From the NCBI RefSeq assembly GCF_019134595.1, contig NZ_CP077771.1, positions 1-64,000 of the forward strand: a stretch of 64,000 bases of DNA. The letters run 5' to 3'. Source of the stretch: Pseudoalteromonas shioyasakiensis (GTDB lineage: Bacteria > Pseudomonadota > Gammaproteobacteria > Enterobacterales > Alteromonadaceae). Below are positions 46,976 through 55,482 of this stretch, piece after piece (the stretch's first letter is position 1; each line of letters opens with the position of its first letter). Under the pieces are notes generated by a model, which worked only from the letters and a program-made list of their open reading frames with translations, made no database searches and had not been told where the DNA came from. The position numbers were made by a program, and so were the translations under genes.

Positions 46976-48556
46976 TTAAGCTGCGTCTTCAGTGCTTTGA
47001 GTCTCATCGCTATGGCGAATTAAGTAATCAAATGCGCCTAAACTTGCCGTTGCACCACTGCCCATGGCAATAATGATTTGTTTAAACGGCGTTGTTGTTG
47101 CATCACCTGCCGCGTAAACACCCGGTAATGAAGTTGCACCTTTGTTATCAATTTCGATTTCGCCAAAGCGAGTCAGTGATAACGCTGAATCTTTTAACCA
47201 TTCAGTGTTTGGCACCAAACCGATTTGCACAAAGATACCTGCAAGCTCAAGTGATTTTTCATCGCCAGAGATGCGGTCAATATAGCTTAAGCCAGTTACT
47301 CGTTTACCATCACCTACAACTTCTGTCGTTTGCGCGTTTTTGATAATCGTAATGTTGTTTAAGCTATTTGCTTTACGAATAAGTACTTCGTCAGCACGTA
47401 AGGTATCAGCAAATTCAAGCACGGTGACATGCTCAACAATGTTTGCAAGGTCAATTGCAGCTTCAATACCTGAGTTACCACCGCCGATTACTGCTACCGC
47501 TTTACCTTTAAACAACGGACCATCACAATGAGGACAATAAGCTACGCCATGACCGCGATACTCTTTCTCACCCGGTACATTCATTTCGCGCCAGCGGGCA
47601 CCGGTTGCTAATACCACTGACTTAGCATTTAAAACCGCGCCATTTTCTAGCGTAATTTGATAATTATCTTGCTTAGTAAGCGATGTCGCACGTTGGTTTT
47701 GCATAACATCAACGTCGTATTCTTTTACATGCTCTTCTAGCTGAGCAACTAATTTAGGACCTTCGGTCGCCTTAACTGAAATAAAGTTTTCAATTGCTAA
47801 TGTGTCTGCTACCTGACCACCAAAACGCTCTGCAACCACACCCGTATTTAAGCCTTTGCGTGCCGAATAAATTGCCGCAGAAGCACCAGCTGGTCCACCA
47901 CCAACAACCAGCACATCGAATAACTCTTTATCGTTCAGTGCTTCGGCTTGGCGTGCAGCTGCTTTGGTATCTACTTTATTAAGAATGTCGGTCAGGTTTA
48001 CAGCGCCTTGGCTGAATAACTCACCATTTAAGTACACAGCCGGTACTGCTAACACATTGCGCTCGTTCACTTCGTCTTGGAACAAGGCGCCATCAATCAT
48101 AGTAGCCGTGATATTTTCATTGTGTGCCGCCATCAAGTTAAGTGCTTGCACTACTTGCGGACATGTTTGGCAACTTAATGAGATATACACTTCAAAGTTA
48201 AGCGGCCCAGGTAATGATTTAATTTGTTCGATTTCAGTCTCTGATGCCTTGCTTGGATGACCGCCTGTATGCAGTAGAGCAAGGATCAAACTGGTGAATT
48301 CGTGGCCCATAGGCACACCCGCAAATGTTATTTGCGTATTATTAATAGGTGAAGATACCACCATAGACGGACGACGTACGTCTTGGTTAGGATTATCTCG
48401 CACCGAAAATTTGTCGCTTAACGATGCTAAATCGTTCGCTAAATTTTTAAGTTCTGTTGATTTATTGCTGTCATCCAAGGCGATAAGCAGCTCAACAGGG
48501 CTGGTAATAGAAGCAAAGTGGCTTGTTAATTGGTTTTTGATATTCGTATCTAACAT
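46976..48556 (-). CDS. ahpF: Alkyl hydroperoxide reductase subunit F
   Basis: 526-aa cytoplasmic flavoprotein that passes electrons from NADH to AhpC. The N-terminal tandem thioredoxin-fold domain has the CxxC at Cys129/Cys132 (SCQTCPQV). The thioredoxin-reductase-like half has the FAD motif [12 protein letters not shown], the active CxxC at Cys341/Cys344 (YCPHCDGP) and the NAD motif [12 protein letters not shown]. Length fits E. coli AhpF (521 aa). It follows ahpC by 155 bases that contain two strong hairpins. Confidence 0.96.
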   Translation of the reverse strand: MLDTNIKNQLTSHFASITSPVELLIALDDSNKSTELKNLANDLASLSDKFSVRDNPNQDVRRPSMVVSSPINNTQITFAGVPMGHEFTSLILALLHTGGHPSKASETEIEQIKSLPGPLNFEVYISLSCQTCPQVVQALNLMAAHNENITATMIDGALFQDEVNERNVLAVPAVYLNGELFSQGAVNLTDILNKVDTKAAARQAEALNDKELFDVLVVGGGPAGASAAIYSARKGLNTGVVAERFGGQVADTLAIENFISVKATEGPKLVAQLEEHVKEYDVDVMQNQRATSLTKQDNYQITLENGAVLNAKSVVLATGARWREMNVPGEKEYRGHGVAYCPHCDGPLFKGKAVAVIGGGNSGIEAAIDLANIVEHVTVLEFADTLRADEVLIRKANSLNNITIIKNAQTTEVVGDGKRVTGLSYIDRISGDEKSLELAGIFVQIGLVPNTEWLKDSALSLTRFGEIEIDNKGATSLPGVYAAGDATTTPFKQIIIAMGSGATASLGAFDYLIRHSDETQSTEDAA

Positions 48557-48608
48557 GGCTTAGCCCTTGAGTTCAGAATAAATAATCTAGAAAAATTTTA
48601 TGGATAAC

Positions 48609-48693
48609 TGCCCATCACCCGCTAATGTGCTTAATGTGAGTTGTGATGGGCAATTAAGGTTGCATTGGGATAGCAAAGCAAAACTTTGCTATC
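48609..48693 (-). other. Two hairpins in the ahpC-ahpF gap
   Basis: 48669-48693 has a 10-bp stem GATAGCAAAG/CTTTGCTATC with a 5-base loop; 48609-48652 has a 10-bp stem TGCCCATCAC/GTGATGGGCA with a 24-base loop. Neither has an immediate T-run on the minus strand, so partial termination or mRNA processing is plausible. Confidence 0.6.
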
Positions 48694-48711
48694 GTTTAAT
48701 GCATTGGCAAA

Positions 48712-49281
48712 TTAGATTTTGCCAACTAGATCTAGTGAAGGAGCAAGTGTCTCTTCACCTGGCTGCCATGATGCAGGACATACTTCACCGTCGTGGTTAG
48801 CAATGTACTGTGCAGCTTGTACTTTACGTACTAACTCTTTCGCGCTACGGCCGATGCCTAAGTCGTGAGTTTCGATTACTTTGATTTCGCCTTCAGGGTT
48901 CATTACAAATGTACCGCGAAGAGCAAGACCTTCATCTTCGATCATCACACCGAAGTTACGTGTAATACGACCTGTTGGGTCACCAATCATTGGGAATTTG
49001 ATTTTACCAATTGTGTCAGACGTATCGTGCCATGCTTTGTGAGTGAAGTGCGTGTCAGTTGATACTGAATAAACTTCAACACCCATTTCTTGTAGTTGCT
49101 CGTAGAAGTCAGCAACATCACCTAGCTCAGTAGGGCATACAAAAGTAAAGTCAGCTGGGTAGAAGAAGAAGATTGACCACTTACCTAGCACGTCTTTTTC
49201 TGTTAGCTCAACAAAGTCACCGTTGTGGTAAGCTGTTGCATTGAATGGTTGTAGTTTTGTGTTAATTAATGAAGTGCTCAT
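48712..49281 (-). CDS. ahpC: Alkyl hydroperoxide reductase subunit C (2-Cys peroxiredoxin)
   Basis: 189-aa peroxidase reducing H2O2 and organic peroxides. Peroxidatic Cys49 is in FVCPTE and resolving Cys168 in VCPASW. Start is ATG at 49281, five bases after GAGGAA; the frame continues four codons upstream, but that ATG is part of the ribosome site. First gene of an ahpC-ahpF unit. Two TTTAGATT repeats spaced 22 bases apart lie about 100 bases upstream and may be part of an OxyR-type site. Confidence 0.96.
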   Translation of the reverse strand: MSTSLINTKLQPFNATAYHNGDFVELTEKDVLGKWSIFFFYPADFTFVCPTELGDVADFYEQLQEMGVEVYSVSTDTHFTHKAWHDTSDTIGKIKFPMIGDPTGRITRNFGVMIEDEGLALRGTFVMNPEGEIKVIETHDLGIGRSAKELVRKVQAAQYIANHDGEVCPASWQPGEETLAPSLDLVGKI

Positions 49282-49382
49282 AGTATTCCTCATTGATGTA
49301 TTTAAAAATGTTTAATTAACGCAGCCTTGCGTCTGCTTGATTAATACAATAGAGGTGTGAGCGATTAAAATAAAATTGATTG

Positions 49383-49412
49383 TTTAGATTAAATTGATTT
49401 GTTTTTTAGATT
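49383..49412 (-). promoter_or_regulatory. 22-bp-spaced repeats upstream of ahpC
   Basis: TTTAGATT occurs at 49383-49390 and 49405-49412, two helical turns apart, in an AT-rich region. Spacing agrees with the four-contact layout of OxyR sites, but the ATAG-type consensus is weak. Confidence 0.3.
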
Positions 49413-49440
49413 GAAACGCAGGAGATAGCAAAAACTACAA

Positions 49441-49470
49441 AGCCCTCAACCACTTATGTAATAGAGGGCT
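49441..49470 (-). terminator. Terminator of the epimerase-cupin operon
   Basis: 7-bp stem AGCCCTC/GAGGGCT with a 16-base loop, 20 bases past the cupin stop; on the minus strand followed by TTTGTAGTTT. Confidence 0.7.
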
Positions 49471-49489
49471 TTCACTTCAGGGGATAAAA

Positions 49490-49993
49490 TTACTTATTAA
49501 AACCGTATAAACTCTTTGGTTTAATGTATTTAGGCTCAATTCCTTGCTCTTTTGCGGCTGCTAACACCACTTGCTCAATCCAACCTGCATCCATAATGTT
49601 CATATAGTTACCATCTGGGTCAAAGTTAATGTTAGACCCCATAACAACCATAAAGGTATCGGTTAGTTCAGTGTTGTCTGCTGGCACTTGAAATTGATGA
49701 ATCGAACCACCTGGTTCAAACAAATAGCTGCCCGCCACTTGTAAATCGTCTGGGTATTCTGTGTAGTGCCAGCTGCCTGCTAAGGTATATAAATGTACAA
49801 CACCAGTATGAAAGTGCTTTGGCAAAACTGTACCCGGCTCAAATAAAACACGTAAAACCCAAACTCCATTTTCAGAATCCAGCATGAGTGGGTAGATATG
49901 CACGCCCGGTAAGGCGTTTTTAATTAGTTTTTCATCATTGGTATGAATAGTCAGTAAGAAATCTTGATGGTTAATAATATCTGGTAATGCCAT
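49490..49993 (-). CDS. Cupin protein, 2,4'-dihydroxyacetophenone dioxygenase-like
   Basis: 167-aa single-domain cupin. Metal ligands are suggested by LPKHFHTGVVHLYTL (His pairs) and by GSIHQFQVP in the second cupin motif. It resembles the ChrR-like/2,4'-dihydroxyacetophenone dioxygenase group, which cleave aromatic ketones with a non-haem metal, though most members are untested. It follows the epimerase gene by 47 bases on the same strand, within an AraC-centred cluster holding an SDR and an acyl-CoA ligase. Confidence 0.78.
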   Translation of the reverse strand: MALPDIINHQDFLLTIHTNDEKLIKNALPGVHIYPLMLDSENGVWVLRVLFEPGTVLPKHFHTGVVHLYTLAGSWHYTEYPDDLQVAGSYLFEPGGSIHQFQVPADNTELTDTFMVVMGSNINFDPDGNYMNIMDAGWIEQVVLAAAKEQGIEPKYIKPKSLYGFNK

Positions 49994-50040
49994 GTGTGTG
50001 CCCTCTTTTCACTTGCTTTAAATGTGTTAAATGGTTGCCT

Positions 50041-51042
50041 TTAATTTACTGGAGCAGTATTTGTTTGCGTCTTTTCTTTACAAAGCCCTTGCTCATAGGC
50101 CCACTGCAACGCATGTTGCATTCCTTGCTGTAAGGTAAATTCAGGTTTATAACCAAAAATATGCTGCGCCTTTTCATTACTGTAAGCCGCACTTTTACGA
50201 CTTAGCATGCGCATGGTCGACGGATTTATATCGGTGGTTTTACCAACAAGGTGATGACACCACTCAATAAACCCTGTTAATTTTAATGCTAAGGTCAAAT
50301 TCACAACCGTGACGTGCTTTTTCCCTTGCGCTTGCGCTAAATGATTAAAATAGGTTTGATTAGTTACTTGCTCAGGGCCAGATAGATTAAAAATCTCTCC
50401 GCTTGCATCGTCACTCATGGCACTTTGGTAAATACCTTTGACTAAATCATCAATATAAACAGGTCCAAACATGCCCTGTGGCACCATAAACGTGCCTTTG
50501 GCGATCTCTTGTAATGGGTAAGCTATCCACGGTCTTGAACCAGGGCCATAGACATCGCCAGGGCGAATAATCGTGACATTGAGTTTCTTACTGGCGTGAT
50601 AGCTTAGCGATAAATGCTCGCTCATCATTTTCGAATCGTTATAGGCTCTGCCATCAGGGAACAAAGGCGCATCTTCTTTAATATCAGTTTGCCATTCACT
50701 GCCATAAACAGCGGTTGACGAAATATGAATAAAACGTTTTACAGTGTTTGCAGCCACCGCTGCATCCAGTAAGTTTTTCGTCCAACCAACATTTGCCTGC
50801 CATGTTTGCTTATAATTAAACGCATTTGAGACAATTGCCGCAGTATGAATAACCAAATCACAATCATTCATTAATGAGCGCCAACTAGCTGGCTCATTCA
50901 AATTACCCGCAACAATATTAAATTCTTCACAGGGTGATAAATCAATGCCGCATACATCTACTCCATGCGCTTTAAAGTAGCGAGCGAGTGTGCGGCCGAT
51001 AAAGCCATTCCCCCCACTTATAAAAACTTTTGAGTAGTTCAT
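50041..51042 (-). CDS. NAD-dependent epimerase/dehydratase family protein (3beta-HSD-like)
   Basis: 333-aa extended SDR. Rossmann motif ISGGNGFIGRTL (residues ~8-19), active-site STAVYGSEW and Tyr-x3-Lys as YNDSK (about 134-138). Extended SDRs of this type act on sugars, sterols or hydroxy-acyl compounds. Upstream in the minus arm of a divergent cluster controlled by the AraC gene 148 bases away; with the acyl-CoA ligase in the plus arm it may handle a hydroxylated acid. Confidence 0.85.
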   Translation of the reverse strand: MNYSKVFISGGNGFIGRTLARYFKAHGVDVCGIDLSPCEEFNIVAGNLNEPASWRSLMNDCDLVIHTAAIVSNAFNYKQTWQANVGWTKNLLDAAVAANTVKRFIHISSTAVYGSEWQTDIKEDAPLFPDGRAYNDSKMMSEHLSLSYHASKKLNVTIIRPGDVYGPGSRPWIAYPLQEIAKGTFMVPQGMFGPVYIDDLVKGIYQSAMSDDASGEIFNLSGPEQVTNQTYFNHLAQAQGKKHVTVVNLTLALKLTGFIEWCHHLVGKTTDINPSTMRMLSRKSAAYSNEKAQHIFGYKPEFTLQQGMQHALQWAYEQGLCKEKTQTNTAPVN

Positions 51043-51190
51043 TGTGTGTTCCTCTAAGCACGTTACAACCTTAATTACAGTTAGCAGGCCGTCTAGTTAA
51101 TACATTGTTAAACTTTAATGACCCGTATTACTTTACTTTTCACGCAATTTTTTTTACTTTTTACGCCAGCGCACTAAAAAAGAGCACACT

Positions 51191-52210
51191 ATGCCACGAT
51201 TAACACAAGCACCTGACTTAATTAGAGTATCTGCTCTACACGGCTATATTGAACTGATCGAAAGTAAATTGGTGAACCCTGATGCACTTCTATCGCGCGT
51301 TGGTTTAGACAGAAAACAACTACAAGATGCCAATAACTTTGTGCAGTATCAGCAACTCATTCAGCTATTAAAAATCACCGCGAAAGAATTGAACCTGCCT
51401 TATTTCGGCTTAGAGCTAGGCCGTTGGCAAAGCTTAAATATTTTAGGTTCTGTTGGTTATTTGATGGGTAATTGCGACACCCTGGAGATGGCGCTAAAGA
51501 ACTTAACTAAGTACTATCATGTACATCAAAATAGCGCTGATTTACTCCTTGAAGTAAACCAAGACTATGTAAAACTCTCGTTTTTTGTTCGCACTAGCCT
51601 AAATGTGAGTGTTTATCATGGTGCCGACTTAGCTTTAAGCGTTGGGGTCAATTTATTAAAGCAATTAACCGATGATCAAATAAAACTGTATCGTTTAGAG
51701 CTTCCCCATAGTTGCGATGAAAACCCGAGTGTTTATCGTCAAGCGCTAGGCCAAGTTCCAGTATTTAATTGTGCACACACAGCAGTTGTGTTTGAGAAAA
51801 AATACCTAAAGCTCCCTATAAAGAACTCAGATAAACAGTTGTTTTCTATACTTAGCCAACAGCTTGGGCAGCTTCAAGACACGAAACGAGAAAATATTTC
51901 AGATCATGTTGAAGTGCTGATCAAGCAATACTTACTCCACGAAGAATTTGGCATAAACCTCATAGCTGAGAAGCTATCAATGAGCGCTCGTAGCTTGCAG
52001 CGTCACTTAACAAAGCATGACACAACGTTTCGTGAATTAGTCGATGACGTACGCTGTAATCTAGCACATCAATATTTAACTGAATCTAGCCTCAGTTTGT
52101 CGAACATCTCAGATATCCTAAGTTTTTCTAATTACAGTGAATTTACTCGCGCTTTTAAGCGCTGGTATGGCATTCCACCAAAAGATTATCGTAAGTCACA
52201 CTCGAGTTAA
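51191..52210 (+). CDS. AraC-family regulator with Arabinose_bd-type sensor
   Basis: 339 aa. N-terminal ligand domain of the Arabinose_bd class (LGSVGYLMGNCDTLEMAL) and C-terminal AraC helix-turn-helix motifs: NLIAEKLSMSARSLQRHL and LSLSNISDILSFSNYSEFTRAF, ending YGIPPKDYRKS. It lies between a minus-strand epimerase-cupin pair and plus-strand SDR and ligase genes, which it probably controls. ATG at 51191. Confidence 0.9.
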   Translation: MPRLTQAPDLIRVSALHGYIELIESKLVNPDALLSRVGLDRKQLQDANNFVQYQQLIQLLKITAKELNLPYFGLELGRWQSLNILGSVGYLMGNCDTLEMALKNLTKYYHVHQNSADLLLEVNQDYVKLSFFVRTSLNVSVYHGADLALSVGVNLLKQLTDDQIKLYRLELPHSCDENPSVYRQALGQVPVFNCAHTAVVFEKKYLKLPIKNSDKQLFSILSQQLGQLQDTKRENISDHVEVLIKQYLLHEEFGINLIAEKLSMSARSLQRHLTKHDTTFRELVDDVRCNLAHQYLTESSLSLSNISDILSFSNYSEFTRAFKRWYGIPPKDYRKSHSS

Positions 52211-52307
52211 TGGCGTAAAAAGTTAAAAACAGGTCGTTTAAAGCTAAGTTTTCCGTTAACAATTTATATATATTGACTAGCTAGTTTCGCTAATTAGTGG
52301 TCGTGCA

Positions 52308-52988
52308 ATGTTAAGAAGAGTATTTATTACCGGTGCCAACACTGGCGTTGGGTTCGAATTGGCAAAGCAATATATTAGCCTTGGTGACGATGTCGCTTTA
52401 TTCGACTTACATTTCAGCGAGCAAACCAAACAATCATTAATTGAGCTTGCTAATGATGAACAATACATTGAGTTTTTTGCTACGCATATCTGCGATACTG
52501 AAGCACTGCAAACCCAATTAAATAATGCAATTGCAGCGATAGGCAAACCTGATTTAGCGATTTTTAATTGCGAGATCAGTGAGCAGCAAAATAAAAAAAA
52601 TAGTATGGCTTGTCAGCACTTTGCAATGCTAATAACACCACACTTAAGCATGAACGGCCACTTGGCAATTACATCAGCGCTTATTGATGCAACTAAATTT
52701 ACGCCACAACCAAGCGCCTTGATTTTAGCCAAAGAGCTACGCAAGAAATTTAAGCCGAACAACATAAAAATCAGCTTAATTTGTGCAAGTAAAAAACATT
52801 TGGATTTGGCAAACACAGCCGATACTGCAAATCACATTTTGCGCAGCTTAGATAAACAAAAATTAATGGTGATCCTAGGCTTACAATCTAAACTAACCTA
52901 TATCATGAGCCGTTACTTACCGAATTGGATAATGGTTTCAGTAATAGATCGCCTCATCAAACAACAACTAATAAGAACAACACGCTAA
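52308..52988 (+). CDS. Atypical short-chain dehydrogenase/reductase-like protein
   Basis: 226 aa. The nucleotide-binding motif TGANTGVGFELA (residues 8-19) is intact and IFNCEIS corresponds to the NAG strand. The catalytic Tyr-x3-Lys is absent: alignment to the SxSKxAL helix places Phe131 and Pro135 there, and no Tyr occurs between about residue 60 and 200. A Ser (about 123) remains. It may therefore bind NAD(P) without classical SDR catalysis. It lies 9 bases before the acyl-CoA ligase. Frame is intact, so it is not simply broken. Confidence 0.75.
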   Translation: MLRRVFITGANTGVGFELAKQYISLGDDVALFDLHFSEQTKQSLIELANDEQYIEFFATHICDTEALQTQLNNAIAAIGKPDLAIFNCEISEQQNKKNSMACQHFAMLITPHLSMNGHLAITSALIDATKFTPQPSALILAKELRKKFKPNNIKISLICASKKHLDLANTADTANHILRSLDKQKLMVILGLQSKLTYIMSRYLPNWIMVSVIDRLIKQQLIRTTR

Positions 52989-52997
52989 GGAACAACC

Positions 52998-54533
52998 ATG
53001 AACACACATGACAACCTCACGCAATTGATTGAGCATACGTGTCAGACTTATGCCGATCTTTTTGCCTATAACAGTGCAGGTAAAACACTTACTTTTTCTC
53101 AAGTAGAACAACAGTCTCGCTATCTGGCACAATGGTTTCAACAGCAAAGCGGTCTTGTTGCAGGGGACAGAATTGCTATTCAACTACCTAATATTGTTGA
53201 TTACCCTATCGTTACCTATGCAGCATTTCGTGCAGGATTAATCGTAGTCAATACCAACCCGCTTTATACTGCCCGTGAAATGCTACACCAGTTTAATGAT
53301 GCAGATGTTAAAGCCATTGTTATTCTTGACGCCCTTACCGATAAATTAGCAACGGTTATCAATGACACGTCTATCAAAACCGTTATTGTTGCAGCGGCTG
53401 TTGCTGAGCCAACACTGCAAGAGGGTCAATTTTCTTTAAACGAACTCATTCGCCAAGGTGAAAGACTCGCCCCTCTTAACGCTCATCAAGCAAGTCGTGA
53501 CGATATTGCGGTTTTACAATACACCGGCGGTACCACAGGAGTTGCTAAAGCTGCGATGCTTAGTCATGGCAACATCTTAGCCAATGCCGAGCAAATGAAT
53601 GAGCGCTTTGACGATATTTTAATGCCAGGTCAAGAAACCGGTATTTGCCCGCTTCCGCTTTATCATATTTACGCCTTTACGGTGAACATGGTGGGCCTTT
53701 TTGCCATGGGGCAATTTAATGTGCTGATCCCAAACCCTCGTGATTTAGATGCGTTAGTTAAACAAATCGAACCATTTGAAATTAATTACTTTTCAGGGAT
53801 TAACACCTTATTTATCGGCTTGTGTATGCATCCTGGTTTTAAAGCACTGAATTTTTCAAACTTAAAAATGACAGTCTCAGGGGGCGCAGCTCTAACACAT
53901 GCTGCAGCTGATGCATGGATGAGCACCACAGGTTGTACAATCACAGAAGGCTATGGCTTATCAGAAACCTCGCCAGTTGCGACGTTAAACGACTTTAAAA
54001 AAGAAGAGATTGGCAGTATTGGCCGCCCATTATCAAACACCACAGTTGAGATTTGGGATGAAAACGACGAGCCTGTTCCCGACGGTGAATCTGGCGAGAT
54101 AGTTGTTAAAGGGCCACAGGTGATGATGGGCTACTGGCAGCGCCAAGACGAAACCGACAAATGTATGAAACGTGGTTTTTTCAAAACCGGTGATGTAGGT
54201 CTAAAACTACCAAGTGGTAATTACAAAATTGTAGACCGTTTAAAAGACATGATTATTGTTTCTGGCTTTAACGTGTACCCTAACGAAGTTGAAAACGTAC
54301 TTTGTCAGCACCCAGCTATCTGCGAGGCGGCTGTTATTGGTGCAAAAGACGAAAAAACTGGTGAGCGTGTCTGTGCCTATATTACTTTAAAAGACCAGGT
54401 TAATGAGCAGCAAGTGACTGATTATTGCCGCGAAAACCTAAGTGCTTATAAAGTGCCTAAATCAATCATTTTTATGGAGCAATTACCTAAATCGACGGTT
54501 GGCAAAATTCTTCGTCGAGAATTACGCCAATAA
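52998..54533 (+). CDS. Acyl-CoA ligase (AMP-binding, FadD-like)
   Basis: 511-aa adenylate-forming ligase. AMP motif YTGGTTGVAKAAMLSH, A5 motif GYGLSETSP, A7 FKTGDVG, and catalytic Lys in KSTVGKILRREL at the C terminus. It would activate a fatty or aromatic acid to its CoA thioester. It is somewhat shorter than E. coli FadD (561 aa), lacking the N-terminal extension; chain length cannot be judged. Terminator follows, and it is co-transcribed with the SDR-like gene. Confidence 0.88.
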   Translation: MNTHDNLTQLIEHTCQTYADLFAYNSAGKTLTFSQVEQQSRYLAQWFQQQSGLVAGDRIAIQLPNIVDYPIVTYAAFRAGLIVVNTNPLYTAREMLHQFNDADVKAIVILDALTDKLATVINDTSIKTVIVAAAVAEPTLQEGQFSLNELIRQGERLAPLNAHQASRDDIAVLQYTGGTTGVAKAAMLSHGNILANAEQMNERFDDILMPGQETGICPLPLYHIYAFTVNMVGLFAMGQFNVLIPNPRDLDALVKQIEPFEINYFSGINTLFIGLCMHPGFKALNFSNLKMTVSGGAALTHAAADAWMSTTGCTITEGYGLSETSPVATLNDFKKEEIGSIGRPLSNTTVEIWDENDEPVPDGESGEIVVKGPQVMMGYWQRQDETDKCMKRGFFKTGDVGLKLPSGNYKIVDRLKDMIIVSGFNVYPNEVENVLCQHPAICEAAVIGAKDEKTGERVCAYITLKDQVNEQQVTDYCRENLSAYKVPKSIIFMEQLPKSTVGKILRRELRQ

Positions 54534-54581
54534 TAAAGCGATCGTTTTAGCCGCATAACTGGTATAAAATAGTTAAAAGAT

Positions 54582-54607
54582 AAAAGCATGCCGTTAGGTA
54601 TGCTTTT
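54582..54607 (+). terminator. Terminator after the acyl-CoA ligase gene
   Basis: Stem AAAAGCATGCC/GGTATGCTTTT with a GTTA loop and one G-T pair, ending in T5. It covers the first bases of the longer frame of the next gene, supporting that gene's later start. Confidence 0.85.
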
Positions 54608-54632
54608 TAATTTAAGCGGTTTAAAGGTCATT

Positions 54633-55052
54633 ATGGAAAAGTTTATTAATCACATTCAACTCGGTTACTTAGGTTTACTACCGTTTTTAGGCTGCGTAGG
54701 CTGGCCACTTATCGCAGGCAGTAGCGCAGTTAATTTAGACTTTTTCACTTTTTATAGCATCGCTATTTTAGCCTTTATGGCTGGTAATTTATGGCATGCA
54801 GGCCAGCAAACGCATGCTGATGCTATAAAAGCGATTATTCCTATCTTACCGATTGGCTTTTTAAGTTTTCTGCCAACACCATGGGCTCTTGGTTGGTTAG
54901 CGGCAAGTTTTTGGCTTGTATTATTATTCGAGAAAACTTCACCGCAGTGGCAAACCTATCACGTTGATTATCAAAAAATGCGTTTCGTTTTAACGTCTGT
55001 GGTGTTTGTATGCCACATATTTGTTATTGGAATGAGCATCTATCCTGAGTAG
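54633..55052 (+). CDS. DUF3429 membrane protein
   Basis: 139 aa, four to five hydrophobic segments (LGYLGLLPFLGCVGWPL, FYSIAILAFMAGNLWH, IIPILPIGFLSFLP and others), matching the DUF3429 family of unknown function. ATG at 54633 follows AAAGGTC; an earlier in-frame ATG lies inside the preceding terminator. Inner-membrane location. No functional clue in its surroundings. Confidence 0.78.
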   Translation: MEKFINHIQLGYLGLLPFLGCVGWPLIAGSSAVNLDFFTFYSIAILAFMAGNLWHAGQQTHADAIKAIIPILPIGFLSFLPTPWALGWLAASFWLVLLFEKTSPQWQTYHVDYQKMRFVLTSVVFVCHIFVIGMSIYPE

Positions 55053-55106
55053 CCCTTTTCTTGCGTTTGCGGTAACATCCGCGGCTCAGTTTTTTAAGGA
55101 CTTGCT

Positions 55107-55478
55107 ATGATAGATCAACTGCGCGCTAAACTAGACCACCTTGGCGAAAATTACGTAGAAAAAGGCGCTCACTTTAAAATTAAAGTGATCCCGTTTTTCT
55201 GTGCGATTCACATTAAAAAAGATCACAAAAACCAAGGTACTTTAAAGATATATTCAAATCAGTTAATTGAAATATTTTTAGCTACCATGTTCTTGTTATT
55301 CGGCTTAATGCTTTTTGATACAGATGCGGGCTTTACCCATGGCCCTATTCACATCGTTATTGCTGTGTTGATTAGTTTTAATTTAATCTTTAAACAAATA
55401 GCCATTGAAGGGCTTAAAACTCGCTTAGCCCTTTGCCCTGAAATCGCACAAGAAACAACGCCAGAACAAGGCAAATAA
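55107..55478 (+). CDS. Small two-helix membrane protein of unknown function
   Basis: 123 aa, not recognised. A basic N-terminal stretch (HFKIKVIPFFCAIHIKKDHK) precedes two membrane segments (about 55-71 and 80-98). ATG at 55107 is preceded by TTAAGGACTTGCT. It ends 4 bases before the DUF2431 gene, so the two are likely co-expressed; this link to an RNA-methyltransferase-like protein is the only hint. Confidence 0.65.
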   Translation: MIDQLRAKLDHLGENYVEKGAHFKIKVIPFFCAIHIKKDHKNQGTLKIYSNQLIEIFLATMFLLFGLMLFDTDAGFTHGPIHIVIAVLISFNLIFKQIAIEGLKTRLALCPEIAQETTPEQGK

Positions 55479-55482
55479 CCGC

